Assembly: GCA_025716815.1 (NCBI GenBank)
Contig: JAIXMN010000023.1
Coordinates: 186,001 to 250,000 of the forward strand
Length of the DNA stretch: 64,000 nt
Direction: 5' to 3'
Source of the DNA: Dichotomocladium elegans
Lineage: Eukaryota > Mucoromycota > Mucoromycetes > Mucorales > Lichtheimiaceae
Part shown: in pieces, positions 47,400 through 59,991 of the stretch
How the letters are laid out: each line of letters begins with the position of its first letter
How positions within the stretch are numbered: position 1 is the first letter of the stretch
The notes under the pieces: model-generated
Seen by the model: only the letters and a program-made list of their open reading frames with translations
The model's database searches: none
What the model was told of the DNA's origin: nothing
Made by a program: the position numbers and the translations under genes

Positions 47400-50300
47400 A
47401 TGAGTTTTGCACCCAATTCCCCTGCGCCCACCGAAGATCAGAACAGACTCTTGGATGAGGTTCTCAACGTGGTCAAGGTGCAGGCGCACCAAATGAAAAA
47501 ATGCTTGGTGAGAAATAATCTTTTGCGACAAGCTGTGTCTAGGTTAAGTAGCTCATGAAGTTACATCATAGGATAACAACAAGCTCATGGACGGTTTAAA
47601 GAATTGTTCAAACATGCTTGCCGAACTTCGCACATCAGCATTAACCCCCAAGAATTATTATGAACTTTGTAAGCTTCGGTACCCTATAGAATGTGCTAGT
47701 TGCCTACGATGCTTATAACAATGTGTGTGTATTTTGCATAATGCGTAGATATGGCCATCTTTGATGCCCTTCGCCACCTGTCTAGTTTCCTGACCGAGGC
47801 CCATCAGAGTGGCCGGCACCATCTGGCGGATCTCTACGAACTTGTTCAGTACGCGGGCAACATCGTGCCGCGATTATACTTGATGATCACCGTTGGCGCG
47901 GCATACATGGGCATGCCTGATGCGCCTGTACGAGAAATTATGCGCGATATGATGGAAATGGCCCGGGGCGTGCAGCATCCTGTGCGCGGCCTATTCTTGC
48001 GACATTATCTGAGTGGATTGACGCGGGATTATCTTCCCGAGGGCGACAGCAAAGGGTAACAAAGCACATGCCAAAAAAAAAGGATGCGTGCGTGCGTGCG
48101 TGCGCGTGTGCGTGTACATGTGTGAGGTTAAGGATGAATCAGAAAAGAATAAGCTGACAGGGTATTCTCTACCATTGCGAATATAGTCCTGAAGGCAATG
48201 TTCAGGAATCCATTCAATTTGTTTTGACTAACTTCACGGAAATGAATAAACTCTGGGTGCGATTGCAGCATCAGGGACATTCGCGCGACCGTGAAAAGAG
48301 AGAAGCCGAGCGCCGTGAGCTCAGAATCCTTGTGGGAACCAATCTTGTCCGGCTTAGCCAGCTTGAGGGAGTGGATTTAGAAACATATCAAAGGGTAAAG
48401 AAAAAGAGGCCCCTTCGCTCTCCTTTTTCTCTGGCAGCGCTGGTGGAAGTAAAAGACGAAAAGAGATTGATTTTCTGTATATGCAGTTTATTTTGCCCGG
48501 CGTCCTTGACCAAGTCGTTAGTTGCCGGGATGTGATTGCTCAAGAATACCTCATGGAGGTCATTATTCAGGTAAGGCGCAGTAAAGTGGGGGGTTGCTAA
48601 ACTCTTTTTTTTTTCACTTGAGGGAGAGCATGGCAAACTCATACATTATTTTTGATAGGTGTTCCCCGATGAATTCCATCTTCGCACGCTCCAACCGTTC
48701 CTTTCTGCGACTGCCCAGCTCCACCCGAAAGTGAATGTCAAGCAGATTATCATCGCACTCATCGATCGGCTTGCTGCATACTCCGCTCGCGAGGCCGATT
48801 TTGAGATGTCGATCGATGCGAAACGCGAGCAAGAAGAGCGTGTTCGCCGTGCCATCCTCGCCAAAAAGCGAGGTATTCAGGGAGAAGAGGAACTGAACGC
48901 AGAGCAAAAACAATCGAAGGAACAGCAGAAACCGGATAACCTTGCAGAGGCAGCAGATGTGGAGGAAGAGACAGAGCCCGCTTCAGTGGAAAAGGCCGAG
49001 TCCGAAAACGAAAAGCAGGAGCCAATCAAACCAGCTGCCGATGGGGAAGAAGAGGAAAAAGGCACGCCTGTATCAACAGCAGACGCCAATACGATCCCAG
49101 AAACCTTAGCCGCTGCTGTTCCCGACGCTTCTGAGAAAGACAGCAATGTCAAGCGCGTGCGTGGCATTCCCGAAGACGTCGAGCTATTTGCTGTGTTTTG
49201 GACACAGATTGTGGAGCTTGTTAAGGTGCGGCCGGACCTATCGATCCAGGATTTGACTGCACTTCTGGTATCGTTGATCAATCTTTCGCTATCATGTTAT
49301 CCCGACAAGATCCATTATGTCGACCAGATTCTTGGTTATGGCCGCGAAAAGATGACCGAGTATGCAGACTCGCCAGATCTGCATTCAAAAGTAACGGAAG
49401 CCAGTCTGTTGCAGCTCTTGCTAGCCCCCATCAACCAGTATACATCGGTTCTCACGCTGCTCGCGCTTGATAATTACCAACCCCTTCTTTCCCTTCAGCC
49501 TTTCACTACCCGTCGCACGGTCGCCCATGCCGTTGTGTCGAGCGTGCTCAAGAACGAGACGGTTATTGACACACCCGATGACGTATATGGCATCCTTGAA
49601 TTCTGCGACGTATTACTCCGCGACCAAAAGGATGCGCCTGTAGCAACCACCACATCAACGTCACCCATGTATTCACGGGGCAGAAAGCCCGAGTTTACCA
49701 GCATTGAAGATGAGGAGTTCGCTGAGGAACAGGGCTGGGTGGCTAGGATGATCCATCTTTTCCGTGCAGATGACGAAGACACCCAGTTCTTGGTAAAAAG
49801 AAAAGTTTTTGCGTAATGTAGGAAATTTACGTTTCGTCCATCCATAGCTTCTTTCGGCCGCACGTAAACTCTTGTCGAACGGAGGCGAACGCATCCGATA
49901 TACCTACCCTTCGCTTATAGTGTCGGCTGTCAAGCTCGCGAGACGATATAGACTGCAGGAGACCCAAGATGAAATCTGGGAAAAGAAGACATCGACTCTC
50001 TTCCGTTTTATTCACCAGGTGATATCGACTCTGAACAACAAGTGCGACTTTGGTGATACATGCCTACGTCTATATTTGTTGGCAGCGCAGAGCGCTGATG
50101 AATGCGGCTTTGAGGAGGTTGCCTATGAGTTCTTTGTCGAGGCGTTCACCATTTATGAAGAAGCCATCTCCGAGTCGCGTGCACAGTACCAGGCCATCAT
50201 TTCGATCATTGGCGCTCTGCAGCAGACTCGCATCTTCTCCGCAGATAACTATGACACGTTGATTACCAAGGCGGCGCTGCATGGTGCAAGGCTACTGAAG

Positions 50301-50833
50301 AAGCCTGATCAATGTCGAGCAGTCTACATCTCCTCACACCTTTGGTGGATGACAGAGCGGTCCGAGAATGAAGACCGCGAGCAGCTGTTCAGGAACGGCA
50401 AGCGTGCGCTTGAATGTCTGCAAAAGGCGCTCAAAATTGCTGATAGCTGCATGGACTCGACCACGAACGTTGAGCTCTTTGTCGAGATCCTCAACCAGTA
50501 TATCTACTATTTTGAGCGGGGCAATGATGCGGTATGCGAGCGAGAGGTGTGTGTTCGACGGGACCTGTCTCACCTTTTTTTTTTCGCTAGGTGACATCAA
50601 ATTACTTGAATGGATTGATTGATCTGATCAATGGTAATCTGGGCAACCTCGACGCAACCGATCAGCATCCTCCGGCAGCTAGCTCGTCCACCCTAGTAGA
50701 GCCTCAGGGCGCCCTCCCTGACTACGTTCGCAAACATTTTGCGGCAACACTTCAGCTCATTGAGCAGCGCAAAAATCCTTCTTCTAATAACGAGTGGGAG
50801 GGCGCAAAATATAGCGAGGTGGAGACTGTATAG
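47400..50833 (+). CDS. vps35: Retromer subunit Vps35
   Basis: Eight exons (47400-47507, 47572-47668, 47749-48055, 48187-48394, 48487-48570, 48659-49792, 49848-50531, 50591-50833) give 954 residues. Vps35 is the alpha-solenoid core of retromer, which recycles cargo from endosomes. The N terminus has the family features: [39 protein letters not shown], and the PRLYLM motif that binds Vps26. Later helices ([68 protein letters not shown]) match the C-terminal, Vps29-binding half. About residues 323-438 form a hydrophilic Lys/Glu/Gln/Ala-rich insert that neither flank nor family requires; it helps explain the length over the roughly 800 residues of animals. Yeast Vps35 is also long. Confidence 0.95.
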
Positions 50834-51067
50834 TTCGAGTATTTCTTTTATTATAAATCTGGGAGGGACAGACATTGGATATCGGAAGGATGGGATGCAC
50901 GCGTGAAAAGGTATCGTCGCGGTCGCTGTTTGTTATTGCGTGTGCGTATATATATATATATATATGTCTGTGTGTGTGTGTGTGTGAGTTGTACGGGTTG
51001 CATAGACGTGTGTGAGCGTATACTTGATATGTGCATGTTCGAAAATCGCGTGTTTCCGACAAATCAC

Positions 51068-51999
51068 TTATTTCGACATCTGCATAACGAATAGACCATG
51101 AGTCCTGAAAGAAAGGGGATGCGGCGCGTTGAACAAAAGGCTACTACTACTTGCCATCATCTTGACGAATTCTTCATAGTTGATTTGTCCGTCCTGGTCT
51201 ATGTCTGCTTCGCGGATCATCTCGTCGACCTCCTCCTCGCTCAATTTCTCGCCTAGCGAAGTCATCACGTGGCGCAGTTCGGCTGCGGAAATATAGCCAT
51301 TACCATCTTTATCGAAAACCTTGAATGCCTCTTGGATCTCTTCTTGTGAATCTGTATCTTTTAATTTTCTAAAATGGGAAAAGAAGTTTTTGTGTGCGTG
51401 TATGTACATGAGTGAGATTGAACCCCCTCCCATAAAAAAAAAAAGGAGGTGGGGTTTGGTCGAGGAAGGAAGAAAATCGGGAAACGGACGAAACGGGTTT
51501 CAACCTACCTAGCAACCATTGTCAAGAACTCACTGAAATCAATCTGGCCATTGCCATCGCTATCCACCTCATTGACCTAATCAAGTGTGCGCTGTGTGCG
51601 TAAGAAATCGAGCAATCGGTCGTCGTCTTCATCCTATCCATTTTTTTTTTTTTACCATATCCTGGAGTTCAGCTTCTGTAGGATTCAAGTTCAGCGATCG
51701 CATCACAGTGCCAAGCTCCTTGGTGGTGATGCAGCCATCGCTGTCCTTGTCAAACAACGTGAATGCCTCCTTGAACTCGGCGATTTGTTCTTCGGTTAGT
51801 TGGTCAGCCTAATGGATTGAACCGCGCGTTAGAATGTAAAAGGAGCCAACGACACGCAGACATATATATATATGTATATGCACACACACATACACGCTCG
51901 CGCTCGCGCTCGCGCGTTGTGCGTGCGGCGTTTGTCTGTATGTGAATATGCCGCATTGTTCGCAAGGATAGGATGGATGATCCTCACTGTATTTACCAT
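51068..51999 (-). CDS. cmd1: Calmodulin
   Basis: Five exons give exactly 149 residues: 51999-51997 (the ATG alone), 51808-51656, 51576-51509, 51368-51155, 51079-51068. Four EF-hands are intact, with loops starting [27 protein letters not shown] and DIDQDGQIN, and both the linker helix and Met-rich faces are present. The start exon holds only the initiator codon, a known feature of many calmodulin genes. The last intron (51080-51154) begins GC, not GT (GCAAGT); using it gives the canonical end FVKMMMSK, whereas reading through gives an odd 30-residue tail. The product is the central cytosolic and nuclear calcium sensor. Upstream on its own strand is a long CT tract (complement of 52036-52080). 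Confidence 0.96.
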
Positions 52000-52486
52000 A
52001 GCAAAAAGACGGGGACGAGTAAGACTGTATGAGAGAAAGAGAGCGAGAGAGAGAGAAAGAAAGAAAGAGAAAGAGAGAGAACTCCCCTTAGCGTAAAAAG
52101 CACCAGACAACCCCGATCCTTCTCCTTTCGGATGCATATGCATTGTTTTGTATGCCTCGTATGGAAAAATAACGTCTCCTTCCTCTCTCCTACCCCCTCC
52201 TTTATTTCAACATCTCCTTTCCTTTCTTTCCCGTTGCTTTAGGCTTCGTTGATGACGGAAAATGAAGGACCCTAGGCTCTTGAGCCTATCTGTAAACTTG
52301 CGAACAAGTGCTGTGGGCTTTGACGATAGTTCCCAACTTGGAAAGAGGGAGATCCCAATCATTTTATCTATGCACAGACCTGCATACGATACAGCTGAAA
52401 ATAGGCGTATCCTTTTTTTCACTTGAGCGTGTGATAGAACGCGTGAATGTGTGTTGTGTACAGGGAGTTTACAGTTATTGTATAGT
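52000..52486. promoter_or_regulatory. Calmodulin 5' region with CT-rich leader tract
   Basis: Between the glutathione synthetase stop and the calmodulin start, both on the - strand. The GA-rich stretch on + at 52036-52080 is a CT tract in the calmodulin sense, like those before other genes here. No defined operator seen. Confidence 0.4.
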
Positions 52487-54423
52487 TCATACAAGAAGAG
52501 GGCTGTCGATGACAGCAAATCCAGCGGCAACACCGCCTTCATTGGTCGCGTGTCCTTTGGTGCGAAGCAAATGACCGGCAATATCGTTTACAATCGCCTT
52601 GTCGCCGTCACTTTATAAAGTTCCACGCGCACACGTCAATTCTCTCTGTTGCTCACGTGTCCATTGCTCCAACTTACTTGAGATAAGTCCCATAAATACC
52701 CAACTCGCTCACCACCTGGCCCTCTATTAGCTCGCCTTCCCTCACCATCAAGTTCTGGAGAGGTGGGCTGCGGATCAGTTCCATCAAGATGAATGCATTA
52801 CGTTCATCGGGCGAGAGTTTCTTCAGTGTCGTCGGAATATCCTTGCCGTATATGTTGTTGCCGCCTCCTTCGCGTTGCGGCTTCATCACAAACCGCTCAG
52901 GCTCCTTGAGTGCAAGCTCATACGCCTTCTGACCCTCTTTGGATGCATCCAGTGGGAAAAGGCCCGTGAAGGACTCGCGTAGGAGGTCAGCGGTGTACAT
53001 GTCGACGTATTTTTCAAGGCGGCCGGGGATGGTCAGCATCTGCTGGACCTTTTTCGCACCCACCAGTTGGTAAGCAACCGTCGGGCATTTTATTGACAGA
53101 GACCGCTCCAGCGTCAGGCGAGCATCCCATTCGTCTTGTGATGGATAATCTCCAGGATCATAGCCTGCCCGGAAATACGTAAGAGCTATCTCATGCCCGT
53201 CTCTGTTGGTTGGAAAACAATATATGCTATGAGCAGCAGCAGCCAAACTGCAAGAATGGGATGCTTACATTGAAAGCGATTTTGTCTTTGGGTTCAGGAT
53301 AGCCGTATCATTAACTTCCTTCAGTGTGCGTCGTAGCAAGCGGATCCCATGACTTGCCAGAAGATAGCAGAATCTCAACGCATCAGTAACACTATTTTCC
53401 CTCTCTGCCAACCTGGTACAATAAACTTGGTATGACTTACTTTTCCAGGAGTAGGTACTCGATCCAACGCTGATCGAATGCATTTCGCTCCCCCTTCTGG
53501 CAGACCATCAAGACATATGCCCTATGGATTGCTGTTATTCAAACGGAATGATACAAAAGAGAAAAACTGAAAGGATTACTGTGGGTTCCCGTATAATTTC
53601 CATGCACTCGCCATGCCGCTCGTGATTACTTCCAGAGCATGGTTCTCCGGCAGCTGGTCGATGTTGATCGCACCTCCGCCATATCCCTCCAGGGATTGCA
53701 AAAGGTACCTGTAGGAGAGATACCGTCAGTAGTCGAATTTCTCACGTCAGTTGTATAGAGCAGGGGAGGAGAAGGGAAAACGACGTACCGGTGCAATTTA
53801 CTAGTGTATGTGCTGAGGGAACCAAAACTCGAAGCGATCGTATTGAATTCGACTTGCTGGATCTTGAGTTCATCGCTCCCTTGAACAGTGTGCAGCATGT
53901 AATCGCATCGATGGATTCCCAATGAAGCGCGCTAACATGGCACCCATTCGGCGTTCTTGAGTGTTTTGGGGCATATCACTTCTGCATATTTAAAATTTTA
54001 CCTGAGCAACTCCTTCTTCTTTCACCTTGAGGTAAATGTCATACAACCTTTGCATAAATGTATCGACGCCTCCCAGACTATAAAGAAAAAAGGGGGTTGG
54101 TTCGCTTATCGGCTTTTCCCACTTGGGAAACGAAAACGTTACGAGTCCATGGTTTCGGCTATGAGTGCATCATCAGTGCTCAACTTGTGAATGAGCGTGT
54201 TCCAGGGCTGCTGAAGGCCTTTTGCCTTTTCAAACTCGGAACGTGGAAACGGGGTAGGATAAAGCGCAAAGGGAGCATGGGTGGCCGCACTCTGATTGTG
54301 GAAGTAGGCCTGTTTTTCCACAGTTGGCCGAACAATAAGGCCATGTGCAAGAGCCCAGTCAATGGCATCGGTGAGAATGGCCTGACGATCACGGGCCGAT
54401 TGTTCAGGGGGATATTTCATCAT
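52487..54423 (-). CDS. gsh2: Glutathione synthetase (eukaryotic type)
   Basis: Eight exons (54423-54143, 54077-54002, 53931-53789, 53708-53580, 53521-53441, 53412-53269, 53202-52678, 52610-52487) give 500 residues, close to the family norm. The enzyme ligates gamma-glutamylcysteine and glycine with ATP in the cytosol. Visible are the N-terminal MMKYPPEQSARDRQAIL, LGIHRCDYMLH (substrate-binding Arg and Asp), QQVEFNTIASSFGSLS, DGHEIALTYFRAGYDP, the ATP-grasp glycine loop FVMKPQREGGGNNIYG, and the C-terminal TNEGGVAAGFAVIDSPLLV. The exon joins that skip stop codons at 53934 and before 53202 were set by aligning mentally to the family, and all joins keep frame. Start is the first of two adjacent Met codons. 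In fungi the gene often responds to oxidative stress; no such element was identified. Confidence 0.94.
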
Positions 54424-57245
54424 ATAAATAATAAGAGAGAGAGAGAGAGGTAGAAAAAGACAAGTGAGTCGCCTCCGCCCCTGTAGATACGTGTTGAAAG
54501 AGGTTGTGCATTCTCTTCGCAGCGGAGGATAAAAGAAATTGAGTTCGTATATAGAAATCGCGCCCACCGCAGCTTGTAAGAAAGGATGACTAAGCAAGGC
54601 GGAACGATGGACAAAAAAGATGGATATCTCAGGTACGGTATATCATCCTGACCTTTTCGACGGTATTAAACAGGATATGATGGGCACACACACAGAAAGA
54701 GAGAGAGAGAGAAGAAAGACATTACACGCATGTCCAACATAAAACATCCTCGCGTATTCACCCTCAAAATCAGTCGAGCATATTCTTTTTTTCGTTTTAG
54801 GTATGATCATAATGACATCCATGTCAAGCGTACTTTTCTGTTTATACTGATCCAGCAGAAGGATCTGAGCTAAGTACTCTGCGTGTGTGTGTAAGGATCA
54901 AGGGCTTTTTATGGTTCGCGCGCGTGCGTGTTGTGTGCCTTTTGAAGGCGGTTCCGAGGAAAGACCACCTGAATATACACACCCCCGTCTCATAAAAACA
55001 CATAACCAGTTCTCCTTGTGGCTCGATCTGATTCATCGCACCAGAAATAAGGATTTAGATCCACCCACGCACGCACCTATGAATGAAATCTTGTTTAAGG
55101 AGACACCGACCGTTGTGGTTTTGCACCCATTAAAGCGTACAAGTGGTGTCTGTTGCGCTATCGCCATGGAAATAACTTTTGTACGTACTCGTCCCATCAC
55201 ACTGTCGCCAGGGCTTGTACACTGTTGCCTACAGGACAGATATAGAGGTCTATACTTCTGGTCGTCTCTGGCTCCTTCCCCTCACAGGACGAAGATGGGG
55301 AGGTGCGGAAGGGGGGGCAGGCAAGGGCGGAAGGGGGGAGGCTGCTAAAAGGGGTGAAGAGAGAGGGGGTTGCGCGGACGTCAGACCAAGGGGGTCAACC
55401 TTGTCCAGGACAGTGGGAAAAGACTACAACAATGATGAGCAACCCCCTCCCTTTTCCACACGCTTCTTTTGTCTATCTCTCCCAATTAAACCTCCACCCC
55501 CTCTTTTGCGTGCATGTGTGTGTGTATACATTTTCTACGTGCATACCCCTAATCTTCTCATTCATAAGCCGATGGCGAGCTTAATGGTTACCTTCCTGGA
55601 TGAACAGAAACGTCCGGACCATACTATTATGGATGGCCGCAAAACATAATTGCGCACTCACTCTCGCATACAGACCGATAGATTTATGGCATAAGAATCC
55701 CTCCCCCCAAGAAAAATAAAAAAGATAAGAAATGAAAGCATTGCCGTGATGGGTTGGATCGCCAAAGTCGTGTAACCTTCATATCCATATTAGAGATGCT
55801 TGGGACGAACGGCCGTGCGCGAGACATGTATAATAAATATGGCTTTATGTTGATATCGCTTGAAGAAAAAAAATACCTGTCAATAGGAATCCTTCTGCTG
55901 CAACTACAAAAAGAAAAAGACAGTTTCGCGCCAGCAAAGGGAAAGAAAAACGTTTGTATTCCCGGGCTATCACCTGGGTAATCTGTGCCCTCTCATCAGC
56001 AGCCATGCTAAATCCTTATACATACAAGAGGCCATTAGACTTCCTGGAATAGTCGCTCAAGCCGCCCGTCCATGAGGATTTAATAAATGAAATAAGCCGA
56101 CTACTTTTTTTTTTTTCTTTTGGATGCTCATCGATGCTCCTTGATAGATCACCGCGATAAACTGACCTCTGAAGGCAGACATCTGAGACCCACATCAAAA
56201 TGAGGAGCTTGGAACACTGTCTTCCTAGATCAGGAAGTGACATATATGTACAATAATAGGGATCGAAAGAAGAGGAGGAGGAATAGGAGAGAAGGAGGAA
56301 GTTCTGAGACGGGGTGCGCCATTCCTCCTTGAGGGTTTGAGTTTTGACAGCAAATTACCAGCCAGTGGAATCGTCTCCTTTTCGTTTTTACTGCAAAGGT
56401 GAAATATCGTGCAATGTATATATAAAAAGGGGGTAGCCTCTTCTCTTTCCTCCCCTTTTTTTTTCTGTCCAAGAAGTAACCTCCTTTCAATAAGTGCCCT
56501 AGCTCCCCGCTCTCTTTCTCAATCACGCACACTAGGAAAACATCTTCGACGCTTTCAAAAGGGGAAGGAGGTCGGGCAAAGGGGTACAGTAGTTGGTGAA
56601 AAAAAAGGGGGGGAAGCGTAAACAAACCCTTTTCGGAGAGAAAGCGGTTTATTCTAAAGGGGCGGGGAAAAGGCAAAAGAGACGCGCTTTTTATGTACAG
56701 TACATACTCGCGCCTGAAAACACAGACTGATCGGTCCAGGATTTTTCAACGCTTCATGAGCAAATCCGACGAACGAGATGATGGCTGGAGAGGGGAGAGA
56801 GGAGGAAGTGAAGCAAGCCATCCAGCTAAATGAAAATAAGAAATAGAATGCAGTATACTGCAGGTTGCAGTTTAGGAGGTCTTCCTTCTCTCATGCCCAG
56901 TCAAGAAGTAGTGCTGCAGCGTAAAATGATAGATTGAAATTGATCCTATGCGTGCATACATACATCGAGAGCGTGTAAATGTGCATGTCTTCTTAGCTAC
57001 CCGCGCTCTCTCTCTTTTTTTTCTCTGGTGCTAATATGTCCAAATATAGGCAACAAGCACATTGTCTCTCGGCCGATCCTCTCTCCAAGGTTTGTATAAG
57101 CTTTAAGCAGCTAAGAAGTAAGAAGCACGGGTGATTACCTTCAGATGTATGGTCATGTATTTATATATAAACAGCAGGCCGAAAGACCAAACCCCAGATC
57201 CTCTTCCTTTCCTTCCACCCCCTTTCACACATATTCTCTCTCATC
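54424..57245. other. Intergenic, 2.8 kb, purine- and pyrimidine-rich; no gene recognised
   Basis: Divergent space between glutathione synthetase (-) and the zinc-finger gene (+). It is full of GA/CT-rich stretches (for example about 54436-54455, 54695-54715, 55290-55370, 56440-56530). Open frames up to 156 codons are low-complexity and without motifs. A CT-rich tract precedes the start at 57246. Confidence 0.5.
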
Positions 57246-57921
57246 ATGACTTCTTCTTCTACTTATTGCTTTAATCCGATCACGTCACGGCGATCAAGCG
57301 TCGACTACGCTCTGCCTCCTCCGCTACCGCCGCCGCCGTCTGCAGACACTGATCAGGTCCTCTCTCCTCCATTGACGCCATCCATTTCCCCTTCAACCAC
57401 AGCTGCGGGCCATCATCACCATTCACACGTCTTCAAACCAAAGTACGATCTCACTTACCATCATCCGCCACCTCCCACGTCGCCGTCCCCCACCGGCAAT
57501 TCTGTTAACAGCACTGCTTCCTCAACGACAAACATCTTTCCTCCTCCAGCTCCATCTTCGCGGCTTTCCACCCTCTTTGATTCTGTCGATCGCCGTACAT
57601 CTACGTGCTCCGCCATTGATACGTACAATTCGTCATCCTCCTCATATTGGAATGATATTCATCATCTCGAGAAGCAACGTAGCATGTCCTTCTCTGAGCG
57701 CATGCCTTCCTCCCGGCGCCAACCGAACAAGCAGAACAAACACATCTGCACGTTTGCTCACTGTGGCTGGAGCTTCAAGCGATATGAGCATCTCAAGCGT
57801 CACATGCTGGTTCATACTGGCGAGCGACCCCATCCGTGTCCCTTCGCAGGATGTGGCAAGCGCTTCAGCAGGTCAGACAACTTCCACGCCCATTATCGAA
57901 CCCACACGAAAAAAGCTCTGG

Positions 57922-57953
<32 letters not shown>

Positions 57954-58832
57954 CAACAACACCAGAGAGACACACTACCACAGCAGCAACCATATCATGT
58001 CTTGCCGCCCCCAGCCTCATCGGCATCGCCTGCGCAGCTAGCGGCTCCTTTGCAGGTACCTCCTCCACAACTTCATAACCAACAGCAGGTTGATTATGGA
58101 AACCAGCATCATCCGCTCAATTACCAGCATCAATATAATGATCCCTATCGCACCAATGGAGCGAACGCCAGCCATCACATGATGGAACATCAGCATCCGT
58201 ATCAGCAACCGTCTCTAAGATATCAGCCCTATCCATCCCGGCCCCGTCTAACGACCAACAGCCAGCAGCAGACTCCCCTGACAGAGAACAGCAGAAATAC
58301 CCATAACCAACAACATCATCATCACCATCAGCAACAGCAGCAGCAGGATGAACAGGATAAGCAACACATTTGCACCCATCCCGACTGTCATCGCCGGTTC
58401 AAGCGGCTTGAACATCTCAAGCGGCACATGCGGATCCATACCCTCGAACGGCCCTTTCAATGCACGTACCAGGGTTGTCATAAGACATTCTCACGTTCGG
58501 ATAACTTGACACAGCATCTGAAGACTCATGAACGGCGTGAGTCACGGTACAGAGCTGAGGATCAGCAGCAGCAACAGCAGCATCGTCCAATGCCATCTAC
58601 TTACCATCACCACCGTCATCATGAACAGCAGCAGCAAGGCTACGTTGACTACATGCGCCCATCTGCTTCCTCCTACGACGCCAATAACAATCCTCCTCCA
58701 GTTACCACTACACCTACACCTACATCTACTACTACTACTACTATTACTACTACTTCTACATTCTCATCCTCCATTCATAATATGCTGAGCTGGCATCCTG
58801 GTGATGCCAATTCCAACAATGCAGGCTGCTAG
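57246..58832 (+). CDS. C2H2 transcription factor with two separate two-finger modules
   Basis: A single exon of 528 residues starting at the first ATG after a CT-rich leader. The N terminus is Pro/Ser/Thr-rich (PPPLPPPP), and the middle and end are Gln/His-rich. Two pairs of C2H2 fingers occur, at about 166-222 ([20 protein letters not shown], then [18 protein letters not shown]) and about 374-430 ([18 protein letters not shown], then [18 protein letters not shown]). Both pairs have the same finger spacing and the same FKRxEHLKRHM / FSRSDN helices, so the module was duplicated inside the gene. The helices closely resemble the C-terminal fingers of fungal Ste12-type and related regulators; no homeodomain-like Ste12 domain is present. 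It is probably a nuclear DNA-binding regulator with an unknown target. Confidence 0.85.
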
Positions 58833-59991
58833 AAAAAATTCTCTCTCGTTTCTCTTTTTGTGTGTGTATGTGTGGATTAGTTTCTGGTTCTTGTCTATAA
58901 ATATTTGAAGATTGTTTTTTTTTTTTCAACTTCTTATACCAAATATACACGTAGATGTATGAACTGTTTTTTTTTTACCTTTTTAGGACTTGTTCCGTCC
59001 TATCTTCTTCTCGTGTCTGCTGAATGGTCGACAAACGCCATGATTAGACGCTCTCGCCCCATAACCTTACCCGAGTTTCTGTTACCATATACACAATTTG
59101 CTTGATTCGAGCTATCTAAAAAAAAAAAAGATCGGACGGACAGGGACAGCGTGTGTGGGTGTAGGGGAGGTTAGAGGGCGGAATTGACACTTTTTTCCAG
59201 CTCAAGGACCATTGAAACAGACGTGTTCTTTTGCATGAGGTTTCCTCTCTGCTTCATCCCTTCATACATTACGCCTGAACCAACAGACGCAAGACTCAAT
59301 CAGTGAAGCAAAGGGTCCATATGACATAAAAAGATGTCTTTTTTTTGGGGGGGGGAAGGTGGCGTCGGTGAAGATCTGAAACGGGGAAATCCGAATGCGA
59401 TCTTTTTACCCGAACCTGCAAAAGACCCCATACCTGTTGTTCCACATTCTGATAGATGACTGTGACGGTTAATATGACAGATCGTGTTTTCTTCGACATA
59501 TATACATCGAGCCGACACGAACAGAAAGTGGATCGATCATTCAGGAGCTGTAGCAGCTGGCGCATGTACGTACATTCAACAAAAATAAATACACACAGAC
59601 TTGGTTTGTCGTGCTTTTGTGATCTATAAAAGTCATCAAAAGAACGCGTTGTTGTTTCCCTTTCACAAGAACGCTTTCGTTCTCGGCTCGCTCACGTGGA
59701 TAAATGAGATTGTGTGACGACAAATCGGGATTTATGAGTCATGTGTGTGGGGGGAGGTACGGGGCATAATATACATGCTATCATGATAGGTGGATTTATA
59801 AACAACTGGAAACATAGAAGCGCATGGGAAGATGGAGAAGAATAATGCTTGTCTATAGAACTTACGATGTAGATGTGAGCGAGGAAGACGGCCAAAGGTG
59901 TCAAAGGGAGTGTGAGAGAGTATAATGTACAGATAGAGAGAGAGAAAGAGGGAAAGGGAGAGAATGGATGCAATGACTTCTAAATGAAGCG
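58833..59991. other. Intergenic between convergent zinc-finger genes
   Basis: Mostly 3' flanks. T-runs occur at about 58915-58926 and 58967-58976, an A-run at about 59119-59129, and a T/G-run at about 59338-59355. No gene seen. Confidence 0.5.

Noticed and set aside
55290..55380. G/A-rich run (GGGGGGCAGG and similar) considered as a G-quadruplex promoter element
   Set aside because: G-runs are irregular and no gene starts nearby; quadruplex formation cannot be judged by eye.
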